Under the pieces are notes generated by a model. The model worked only from the letters and a program-made list of their open reading frames with translations. It did not search any database and was not told the origin of the DNA. Shown here piece after piece: positions 6,776 to 13,001 of a stretch of 13,403 nucleotides of DNA (position 1 is its first letter; each line of letters begins with the position of its first letter). Both the position numbers and the translations under genes were made by a program. Source of the DNA: Syntrophomonadaceae bacterium (lineage in GTDB: Bacteria > Bacillota > Syntrophomonadia > Syntrophomonadales > Syntrophomonadaceae); NCBI GenBank assembly GCA_030526885.1, contig JAUNBV010000038.1, forward strand, positions 1 through 13,403. The letters are read 5' to 3'.

Positions 6776-8719
6776 TCAGTGATGATGGTCCGCCGGGCGG
6801 GCATATATTTCTTCTATCAGCTCGGCGTAGTCCTTGATGATAACGCGTTTCTTCGTTTTGTTGGTGGGCGTAAGCTGGCCGTTTTCCTCGCTGAAGCGCA
6901 CCTTTAATATCTCATATTGCTTGATACGCTCAAAATCCTCCAGCCGGTGGTTGGCGTTCCTTACTTCCCCGGCGATGCGCTTGCGCAGATAGGAGTGAGC
7001 CACGAAGTCATCTCCCACGGCGCCGCATAATTTCTGACCGTTGGATTCTACGTATTCCAGCGCATCCTTATCGTATTTGATCCCTTCGCGGTCATAACAC
7101 TCTATGAAATAGTTATAATTGGGCACTATCAGTGCGGCGATAAAATTGCGGTCATCCCCCAGCACAAATATCTGCTCGATATACTTGCTGGTGCCGAAGA
7201 GCTGCTCCACTTTCGCCGGAGCAATGTTCTTGCCGTTCAAGGTGCAGATGATGGCTTTCTTGCGTTCCACGATGCGATAGTAGCCGTCCTCGTCCACTAT
7301 TCCGATGTCGCCGGTCTTAAACCAGCCATCCTCGGTGAAGGCTTCGGCGGTGTCCTCCGGTTTATTCAGATATTTCTCGAATATCCCTACCCCGCTCAAT
7401 TCCACTTCCCCGTCCTCGGCCAGCCGCCAATTGGCTCCGATCAGCGCCGGTCCCACCGAGCCGGGTTTAACCTGATTCAACATACACACGCTGACCGCAC
7501 TGGTGGTCTCGGTAAGACCGTAACCCTCCAGCACGGGGATACCCATGCGGTAGAAAAAGAGCAGCAGATGTTCCGAAATGCCGGAGGCAGCGGAAAAACA
7601 AAAACGGAAATTGGAGCCAAAAATTTTGCGGATATTGGCAAAGATGTTATTTGCCAGCCTATGTTTAATTTTCAGTCCCCAGGGCAGCCGGGCTTCCAAG
7701 TCAAAATTGGGGGCAAAATTTATGCGGCCTCGGTCGTCCTTGCGGTATTGCAGTACCTCATCCCCCACTCCCAGCGCCCAGTCAAACATCTTTTTCTTCA
7801 GCGCGCTGGCGGACAGGGTGGCATTTATGGTGACATATACCTTCTCATAGATACGCGGCACACAGCAGAACCAACTGGGCTCGAAACGTGCCAGATCCGC
7901 TACCAGCGTAGCCGGACTCTGCGCATACGCCATGCTGGCGCCAAAACCGATAGCCATCCATTGCCCCACGCAGCGTTCAAAAATGTGAGACAGCGGCAGA
8001 ACTATCATTACCCGGTCGTTCTGGTCCAGCGCCATATCCCCCCGCCGGTAATCGGGGTCCACGGCGGACAGCCGTCCGGACAATGTTTTGTGTAACAGCA
8101 ATACCCCTTTGCCCTGCCCGGTAGTACCGGAGGTGTACAGCATCGTGAGCCAGTCGTCCATAGTCAGGCTTTCGCGCCGCTGGTGATAAATCGGCATGTT
8201 TTTCTCCGCCGTGTCACGCCCCAGTTGAATAAGATCCTTTAGTGACAGAATTTGTGGGTCATGGCTCTCATAATCCATCCGCAGAACAATAATGCTTGTG
8301 ATTCCCGGCATTTCGTCCATCCCGGGCAATACCCGTTCCAGAATCTTTTCGTTGCCTACCACCAGGATTTTGCTGTCGGAATCGTTAATTATATATTGAA
8401 TTTCCCCCAGCGATAAGGTGGGATAGATAGTGGTCAGTACGCTGCCCATGCAGGTCACTGCCAGATCCATCGCGGTCCAGTACGGGCTGTTGGGCGCCGC
8501 AAGCGCAATCCGATCCTTTTTCTCCAATCCCAACTCAATCAATCCGCCGGCGATAAATTCTACTCGCTCGCGCAACTCACTCCAAGTGAGTTGCCCGTCG
8601 TTATCACCGCCATACAACTCCGCAGCAAATACCTGAGCTATACGCTCAGGAAAGTGGTCGACCGTGTTGTAAAAAACTCCGGCCATGGTCATTCCCGGGA
8701 CATAGTGTTCCTGTGCCAT
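6776..8719 (-). CDS. Long-chain acyl-CoA synthetase (AMP-forming), first of a tandem pair
   Basis: Paralog of the next gene with exactly the same length (647 aa) and, counted by eye over about 187 N-terminal residues, roughly 73% identity without gaps. It has the same adenylate-forming motifs: YTSGTTGQGKG (195-205), PLSHIFER, GYGLTET, GWFKTGD, ERKK, GKNIAPAKVE and LTPTNKTKKRVI. The start is ATG 8719; the frame continues upstream to a TTG at 8779, but that lies inside the predicted promoter. AAAGGAGAGG at 8730-8739 is the ribosome binding site. The protein ends in ADHHH, absent from the paralog. As first gene of the pair it carries the promoter. Substrate could be a fatty acid or another lipophilic acid. 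Confidence 0.93.
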   Translation of the reverse strand: MAQEHYVPGMTMAGVFYNTVDHFPERIAQVFAAELYGGDNDGQLTWSELRERVEFIAGGLIELGLEKKDRIALAAPNSPYWTAMDLAVTCMGSVLTTIYPTLSLGEIQYIINDSDSKILVVGNEKILERVLPGMDEMPGITSIIVLRMDYESHDPQILSLKDLIQLGRDTAEKNMPIYHQRRESLTMDDWLTMLYTSGTTGQGKGVLLLHKTLSGRLSAVDPDYRRGDMALDQNDRVMIVLPLSHIFERCVGQWMAIGFGASMAYAQSPATLVADLARFEPSWFCCVPRIYEKVYVTINATLSASALKKKMFDWALGVGDEVLQYRKDDRGRINFAPNFDLEARLPWGLKIKHRLANNIFANIRKIFGSNFRFCFSAASGISEHLLLFFYRMGIPVLEGYGLTETTSAVSVCMLNQVKPGSVGPALIGANWRLAEDGEVELSGVGIFEKYLNKPEDTAEAFTEDGWFKTGDIGIVDEDGYYRIVERKKAIICTLNGKNIAPAKVEQLFGTSKYIEQIFVLGDDRNFIAALIVPNYNYFIECYDREGIKYDKDALEYVESNGQKLCGAVGDDFVAHSYLRKRIAGEVRNANHRLEDFERIKQYEILKVRFSEENGQLTPTNKTKKRVIIKDYAELIEEIYARPADHHH

Positions 8720-8750
8720 TTGATCAATTCCTCTCCTTTCAAATAGTAGA

Positions 8751-8779
8751 TGTATATATGCTACGAATGTTGATTGCAA
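8751..8779 (-). promoter_or_regulatory. Candidate sigma-A promoter of the acyl-CoA synthetase pair
   Basis: Minus strand: -35 TTGCAA (8779-8774), 17-base spacer, -10 TATACA (8756-8751). Each box matches the consensus at four of six positions and the spacing is ideal. Transcription would begin near 8744, just before the ribosome binding site at 8730-8739, so the untranslated leader would be short. Confidence 0.55.
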
Positions 8780-8796
8780 AATAAGAGGTTAAGAGG

Positions 8797-8814
8797 CCGC
8801 GTGCTCTCACGCGG
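8797..8814. promoter_or_regulatory. Perfect GC-rich inverted repeat upstream of the synthetase promoter
   Basis: CCGCGTG (8797-8803), CTCT spacer, CACGCGG (8808-8814), an 18-bp perfect dyad in otherwise AT-rich DNA, 18 bases upstream of the -35 box. It could be an operator for a dimeric regulator (for example of the TetR or Xre kind) or a hairpin. No regulator gene is in the window and no T-run follows on either strand. Confidence 0.4.
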
Positions 8815-9020
8815 ATAAAATGAGGTTTTAATACAGTACTATAAATATTCTGTTCTATCATTAAATACCCTTTTTTTGATTCAAGCATTTGCTAATTTGT
8901 CGCGCTCGCGGCTGCGACGCCCTTTTTTTTTCGCACATTATCGCTAATATAAAACATATTGGGCCGTTCATACCGGCTTCTCTTATCCCTTTCAACAAAA
9001 ACCAGAAAACCCCTCTTGGA
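8815..9020. other. Intergenic region without a recognisable gene
   Basis: AT-rich stretch between the divergent synthetase and zinc-ribbon units, with two CCC-T-run segments (8867-8877 and 8920-8931). The 76-codon minus-strand frame crossing it starts with TTG, has no ribosome binding site and overlaps the downstream promoter, so I do not call a gene. A hairpin with T-run at 8899-8931 is listed separately. Confidence 0.5.
8899..8931 (+). terminator. Terminator-like hairpin with nine T, no upstream plus-strand gene
   Basis: Stem GTCGC-GC (8899-8905) with GC-T-GCGAC (8911-8918, one bulged T), loop TCGCG, then GCCC and nine T (8923-8931). The T-run begins 4 bases after the stem, which weakens it. 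It would act on the plus strand, where no gene ends nearby, so it may end an antisense or small RNA, or insulate the zinc-ribbon locus. Confidence 0.35.
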
Positions 9021-9024
9021 TTGA

Positions 9025-9052
9025 TTACCAAAACAAGATTATGTTGTATAAT
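9025..9052 (+). promoter_or_regulatory. Candidate promoter of the zinc-ribbon locus
   Basis: A perfect -10 TATAAT (9047-9052) with -35 TTACCA (9025-9030) at 16-base spacing; TTGATT (9021-9026) is an alternative at an unfavourable 20 bases. Transcription would begin near 9059. Confidence 0.55.
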
Positions 9053-9064
9053 ATAGTATAAGAT

Positions 9065-9084
9065 TTGCTGTGATTCGACAGCAA
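9065..9084 (+). promoter_or_regulatory. 5'-leader hairpin before the AIM24-family gene
   Basis: TTGCTGT (9065-9071), loop GATTCG, ACAGCAA (9078-9084): a perfect 7-bp stem only a few bases after the predicted transcription start and 10 bases before the AGGAGGAGG ribosome binding site. It could protect the 5' end of the mRNA or be an operator. Confidence 0.4.
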
Positions 9085-9109
9085 CCAACAATCAGGAGGA
9101 GGTTTTAAC

Positions 9110-10045
9110 ATGTTTTGTACTAACTGTGGCACTCAATTACCAGATGGTAGCAAATTTTGCGGCTCCTGCGGAGCTGCGCTGGGCGGCGCGGCTCCGGCAG
9201 CGTCGGCGGCGGCGCCTGCGCAACGTAAACCGGCTGATGAGATTGATTACGTGATAAGCGGCGATGATATCCAACTGGTGGAGATCGAGCTTGATCCCGG
9301 CGAAAGCGTGCTGGCGGAGGCCGGAGCCATGAGTTGGATGGAAGCCGATATCAAAATGGACACCATTTTCGGCGACGGCAGCGGTCAGGACGCCGGCAAA
9401 GGGCTCATGGGCAAACTGGCCAGCGCCGGTAAGCGCGTGCTTACCGGGGAAAGTCTTTTTATGACCGTCTTCACCAACGCCGGCAGCGGCAAAACTCATG
9501 TAACCTTTGCCGCCCCCTATCCCGGCAAGATTATTCCGGTAGACCTGAAGGATTATGACCAAACCTTAATCTGTCAGAAAGACGCTTTCCTGTGCGCGGC
9601 CAAGGGAGTATCCATCGGCATTTACCTGCAAAAGAAAATCGGAGCCGGATTTTTTGGCGGCGAGGGCTTCATCATGCAGAAACTGGATGGCGACGGCATG
9701 GTGTTTCTGCACGCCGGCGGCGTGATCGTCAAGCGCGAACTGGCAGCGGGCGAAATGCTGCGCATGGATACCGGTTGTCTGGTAGCCATGACCTCTACCA
9801 TCGACTATGACGTGGCCTTTGCCAGCGATCTTAAGAGCGGCATTTTTGGCGGCGAGGGATTATTCTTGGCCACGCTTAAAGGGCCGGGCCAGGTATGGAT
9901 GCAATCCCTGCCCTTCAGCCGCATGGCCGACCGCATCATCAGTGCCGGCCGCGGCCATACCGAGGATAACAAAGGATTCAACAATCCCATTAACGAGGTG
10001 ACCGGCGGTTTAGGCGGCGCGCTGGGCGGTTTGTTCGGGCGATAA
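9110..10045 (+). CDS. Zinc-ribbon–AIM24 (TIGR00266) family protein
   Basis: A 311-aa protein in two parts. Residues 1-24 form a zinc ribbon with Cys3, Cys6, Cys17 and Cys20 (two CxxC knuckles). An Ala/Pro-rich linker (about 25-42) follows, then an AIM24/TIGR00266 domain (about 45-290). The domain shows the doubled FGGEG motif (FFGGEGFIMQKLDGDG near 181 and IFGGEGLFLATLKGPG near 245), LAEAGAMSWM near 69, and HAGGVIVKREL near 201. The C-terminus is a Gly-rich GGLGGALGGLFGR tail. AIM24 proteins adopt a beta-sandwich-like fold; the yeast member supports mitochondrial inner-membrane organisation, and the bacterial role is not established. There is no signal peptide. A strong AGGAGGAGG (9094-9102) lies 7 bases before the ATG. 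It is the first of three plus-strand genes that share the same ribbon. Confidence 0.9.
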   Translation: MFCTNCGTQLPDGSKFCGSCGAALGGAAPAASAAAPAQRKPADEIDYVISGDDIQLVEIELDPGESVLAEAGAMSWMEADIKMDTIFGDGSGQDAGKGLMGKLASAGKRVLTGESLFMTVFTNAGSGKTHVTFAAPYPGKIIPVDLKDYDQTLICQKDAFLCAAKGVSIGIYLQKKIGAGFFGGEGFIMQKLDGDGMVFLHAGGVIVKRELAAGEMLRMDTGCLVAMTSTIDYDVAFASDLKSGIFGGEGLFLATLKGPGQVWMQSLPFSRMADRIISAGRGHTEDNKGFNNPINEVTGGLGGALGGLFGR

Positions 10046-10171
10046 CGGTTTATAAATCCCAAGTGGGGGGCAAATATACCGCTGAGTATCCCCGGGCCCA
10101 ACATCCCCGTGCCATGAACAGGGGGTAAGCCATGCCAAAGAAGCTAATATTTTAGAGAGGAGTGTTATGCT

Positions 10172-10621
10172 ATGGCATCATTTTGTACAAATTGCGGCGC
10201 CGAAAATGCCGACGGCACGAAATTCTGTGTCAGTTGCGGCAACGCTATGGCGTCATCGGCCGCACAACCCGCGCCTGCTGCTTCCACGGCCAGAGGAGCA
10301 GTAGCTTATGCGGCTCCCGCGGCTCCGGTCTATACCGCACCCCAGGTGCAGTATGCCAGTCCGGGCGGAGCCCCTGCCGCGCCTACAGGACCTACGGGCC
10401 CCATAATGAGCGTGGGGCAGTTTATGATCACTTTCCTGCTGCTGTGTATCCCCATACTCAATCTGGTATTAATGTTTATGTGGGCCTTTGGCAGCAAACC
10501 CGATTTGAACCCAAACAAAAAGAACATGGCCCGCGCCATGCTGCTCTGGTTTGCGATCTGGATCGCCTTGAGCGTTTTATTTACCATCCTGTTTGGCGAA
10601 ACATTGGCCACGTTGTCGTAG
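10172..10621 (+). CDS. Zinc-ribbon membrane protein with two transmembrane helices
   Basis: A 149-aa protein. An N-terminal zinc ribbon (Cys5, Cys8, Cys19, Cys22; FCTNCG and FCVSCG) is followed by a long Ala/Pro/Gly/Tyr linker (about 27-78). Then come two hydrophobic helices, about 84-106 (ending MFMWAFGS) and 119-143, joined by a polar loop with NPNKKNMARAM. The NPNKKN-ARA loop between two helices is common in small zinc-ribbon membrane proteins of Bacillota whose function is unknown. The ribbon is probably cytoplasmic. AGAGGAG at 10156-10162 lies 9 bases before the ATG. It follows the AIM24-type gene by 126 bases with no clear terminator between, so read-through is likely. The ribbon is nearly the same as in the upstream gene. 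Confidence 0.85.
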   Translation: MASFCTNCGAENADGTKFCVSCGNAMASSAAQPAPAASTARGAVAYAAPAAPVYTAPQVQYASPGGAPAAPTGPTGPIMSVGQFMITFLLLCIPILNLVLMFMWAFGSKPDLNPNKKNMARAMLLWFAIWIALSVLFTILFGETLATLS

Positions 10622-10642
10622 GCACTGGGAGCGTAAAATTTT

Positions 10643-10671
10643 TTGACAGAATCATCATAACAGGTCATACT
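10643..10671 (+). promoter_or_regulatory. Promoter of the third zinc-ribbon gene
   Basis: A perfect -35 TTGACA (10643-10648), 17-base spacer and a -10 CATACT (10666-10671). Transcription would begin near 10678. It would give the third gene expression independent of the upstream two. Confidence 0.6.
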
Positions 10672-10689
10672 TATAGCGTATCATAAGTA
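10668..10689. promoter_or_regulatory. Inverted repeat over the -10 box and start point
   Basis: TACTTAT (10668-10674), 8-base spacer, ATAAGTA (10683-10689): a 7-bp perfect dyad that overlaps the -10 box and the predicted start. This is the position expected of a repressor operator; in RNA only the later part would be present. Confidence 0.4.
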
Positions 10690-10721
10690 CTCATAGATGA
10701 GTTTAAGGAGGTTGAAATACG

Positions 10722-11174
10722 ATGGCATTTTTTAACGATTTGGGTAAAAAGATTGGCAACGCCGCCGCCACCGCAGCGGAAAAGACTAAGGAGGCTGCCG
10801 CCACCGCAGCCGACAAAGCCAAGGACACGGTTGAAATCACCAAGCTGAATAACGCTATTTCCGCCGAAGAAAAAAATATCGCCCAGTTTTACTCCGAGAT
10901 TGGCAAAATATTCTATGACTTGGAAAAGAATAACCCCGCCAGCCCGGCCGCCGAGCAGTGCACAGCCATTTCCGACGCTGTGGACAGAATTCAGGAGATG
11001 AAGGATAAAATTGTGGCGATCAAGGAAGAAGACGACCGCTCCGACGCGCCCGTTGAGGCCCCTGCGGCAGCCGCTCCCGTAACCGATACCAGCAGCAAAT
11101 TCTGCACTGAATGCGGCACCGCCAACGGCCAGGAGACGAGATTCTGCCAGAATTGCGGCAAGCCTCTGGCTTAA
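10722..11174 (+). CDS. Amphipathic-helix/coiled-coil protein with C-terminal zinc ribbon
   Basis: A 150-aa protein. Residues 1-13 (MAFFNDLGKKIGN) lead into two copies of an 11-residue repeat: AAATAAEKTKE (14-24) and AAATAADKAKD (25-35). This periodicity is that of group 3 LEA and apolipoprotein-like amphipathic helices. Residues about 37-105 are a charged helical, probably coiled-coil region. An acidic Ala/Pro linker (about 106-124) follows, and the C-terminus is a zinc ribbon (Cys128, Cys131, Cys142, Cys145; FCTECG and FCQNCG). It is probably cytoplasmic and may bind a membrane surface. AAGGAGG (10705-10711) lies 10 bases before the ATG. It has its own promoter but follows two genes with the same ribbon in the same direction. 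Function is not known. Confidence 0.85.
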   Translation: MAFFNDLGKKIGNAAATAAEKTKEAAATAADKAKDTVEITKLNNAISAEEKNIAQFYSEIGKIFYDLEKNNPASPAAEQCTAISDAVDRIQEMKDKIVAIKEEDDRSDAPVEAPAAAAPVTDTSSKFCTECGTANGQETRFCQNCGKPLA

Positions 11175-11203
11175 AACCCATCCCAGAAAACGATGTAAGT
11201 CAA

Positions 11204-11240
11204 GGCCCGGCATCCCCACTCGGATGCCGGGCCCCATTTT
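11204..11240 (+). terminator. Intrinsic terminator after the zinc-ribbon locus
   Basis: A perfect 12-bp stem GGCCCGGCATCC (11204-11215) and GGATGCCGGGCC (11222-11233), loop CCACTC, then CCATTTT. The T-run is short. It sits between two convergent genes, 30 bases after the plus-strand stop and 28 bases beyond the minus-strand stop, so it may also serve the dehydrogenase transcript. Confidence 0.8.
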
Positions 11241-11267
11241 AAGAACAATTTTACCAAGCCCTATGCT

Positions 11268-12989
11268 CTAGGGGTTTTGTACATATACGTCCGCCAGGCT
11301 GTACACCTCGCTCAGAAGCACCTCGTTGAACTCCTCCATATTGGGGGCCGGGCGCTTAATCATCTCCCGGATTTTCTCCACCTGCTCATCGGTGTTGAGC
11401 GGTTTGGCGTAAAGCCCTACGGCAAAGGCGGAGAAATCACGGACAAACATATCAAACATCTGATTCATTACCGCATCGCTTATATTTTCCATTTCGGCGC
11501 TTTCGATGATGAGCTGGCCGTAGGCCACCATGGTGAAGAGTTCCCCCACCGCCAGCAGATAGTCGAAGTCTTCCATCTGCTTCATCAGACCGGCCCCGGA
11601 AACCATAAGGTATTCCTTGTAAGCATTGATCTGCTCGATGAAAATCTTCACGTTGGGCAGATGGGCCAGGCTGTTGTATGCCGGCATGTAGTCATGGAAT
11701 TTCGTCTGGGCATATCCTCTGGTCTTGCCCTGACGGAACATGAAATCGTCATTGCGGTCATCACAGATGCGGCCTATCGGTTCAAATTCGCCCGGCATGA
11801 ACATATAGCTGGGAATCAGTTTTGCGATCAGGGCCATATTGACGTGACGGGTGCCCTCCAGTTTCGGGAATCCGGTAAGCTCCACCACCGCCTGCTCAAA
11901 GTAATTATCCTTTTCAAAACCCTTGGCGGCGATGATGTCAAATAAATCCACCAGCACCCTTTCGCCCTCTATGGCCACTTTCATTTTCATTATCGGGTTG
12001 TACAGCAGGTAACGCTTGTCGTTTTCGCTGGCCACCCTCATATAGTCCGTGGCGCGCAGGCCGAATAGCTTCATGCCCATGAGGCGCAGCCAGGCATCGG
12101 AAAAAAGGCGCTTGACATGGGCAAACTCCGTTACCTTGCCGCCATACAGCTCACGGTGAGAAGCATGATTGATGGCTTCATAAAACGCATGGGTAACGAT
12201 ACCGGTAGCGCCGGAACCAATGTTGAATTTACAGATGTTGATGGTATTGAGCATGTCATCCCAGGCTTTGGGGCCGCGGGTCAGTATCTCCGCATCGGTT
12301 ATTGGATAATCCTTGAGTTCAAACTCCGCTACATACTGCTGGTTGTAGTCAATGATATTCTTGACCAGGATATAGTTGGGATGGGCGGAATCGACCATAA
12401 AAAACACATAGTCGCCGGTATCGGCCATTTTCCCAAACACCGTTACCACACCGGCTACGTTGCCATTGCCGATATAATACTTGCTGCCGTTGGCCAGGTA
12501 AGTGCCGTCCGGCTGCGGATAAAGCATCATCTCGGAGGAATAGATATCGGCGCCGTGCTCTTTCTCCGACAGGCCGAAGGCACAGTAAGCGTTTTCTTTC
12601 AGCTTGGCCGCCGCTTTATGCTTGGCTTCCTCATTGTCACCCAGCAGCACCGGATCCAGCCCTAGGGTGGAAACATGGTAGCAATACCAGTAAGCCGCGC
12701 CGTAAAAACCGCAGATCTCGGAAAACTCATACATGCGGTAGGTGCTGTAATACTGGTTGGGATCGCTGCCGTAGCCTTTCGGCAGAAACAGGGTCTCAAA
12801 GATTCCTTCTTCGGTCACAAACTTCTGGAAATCCTCGGCAAACTCGTGTGTATGGTACTGCTCCTTCTGCTTAGCCAGTCCTTTAGCTTCAAACCAGTCA
12901 ATGGTCTTGAGCATAATCTCTTTGGATCTCGCGTCCGGATAACCGCGATCCCTGTACTTTTTGGGATTCAATAGAATGCTCATTATCAT
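11268..12989 (-). CDS. Acyl-CoA dehydrogenase, large (573 aa) form
   Basis: FAD-dependent acyl-CoA dehydrogenase family protein. It oxidises acyl-CoA to 2-enoyl-CoA (or the reverse) with an electron-transfer flavoprotein or similar acceptor. The FAD/substrate signature AFGLSEKEHGADIY (137-150) corresponds to the usual AFALTEPEAGSD, the middle beta-domain includes YYIGNG (171-176), and the catalytic glutamate is probably Glu378 in LEGTRHVNM. About 170 residues follow the catalytic region, making it much longer than the ~380-aa standard enzymes and closer to the large ACAD families with an extra C-terminal domain. AAAGGAG, overlapping the stop region of the upstream gene, lies 4 bases before ATG 12989 and 10 before ATG 12983; either may be used. 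It is 12 bases downstream of the third synthetase, so the two form an operon. No etf genes are visible. Confidence 0.88.
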   Translation of the reverse strand: MIMSILLNPKKYRDRGYPDARSKEIMLKTIDWFEAKGLAKQKEQYHTHEFAEDFQKFVTEEGIFETLFLPKGYGSDPNQYYSTYRMYEFSEICGFYGAAYWYCYHVSTLGLDPVLLGDNEEAKHKAAAKLKENAYCAFGLSEKEHGADIYSSEMMLYPQPDGTYLANGSKYYIGNGNVAGVVTVFGKMADTGDYVFFMVDSAHPNYILVKNIIDYNQQYVAEFELKDYPITDAEILTRGPKAWDDMLNTINICKFNIGSGATGIVTHAFYEAINHASHRELYGGKVTEFAHVKRLFSDAWLRLMGMKLFGLRATDYMRVASENDKRYLLYNPIMKMKVAIEGERVLVDLFDIIAAKGFEKDNYFEQAVVELTGFPKLEGTRHVNMALIAKLIPSYMFMPGEFEPIGRICDDRNDDFMFRQGKTRGYAQTKFHDYMPAYNSLAHLPNVKIFIEQINAYKEYLMVSGAGLMKQMEDFDYLLAVGELFTMVAYGQLIIESAEMENISDAVMNQMFDMFVRDFSAFAVGLYAKPLNTDEQVEKIREMIKRPAPNMEEFNEVLLSEVYSLADVYVQNP

Positions 12990-13001
12990 TAGGCTCCTTT
13001 A

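Noticed and set aside
5012..6907. Long plus-strand frames (over 220 codons) opposite the synthetases
   Set aside because: The opposite strand encodes clear adenylate-forming enzymes; these frames are shadows without ribosome binding sites.
8883..8920. Decayed copy of the left-end repeat
   Set aside because: Short matches (CAAGCATTT, CGCGCT, CGGCTG) occur, but in a different order from the repeat unit, so chance is more likely.
8861..9091. 76-codon minus-strand frame in the intergenic region
   Set aside because: It starts with TTG, has no ribosome binding site, and overlaps the promoter, hairpin and T-run elements of the locus.
10132..10155. Seven-codon frame before the second zinc-ribbon gene
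   Set aside because: Too short, with only a loose purine-rich stretch upstream; nothing distinguishes it from chance.
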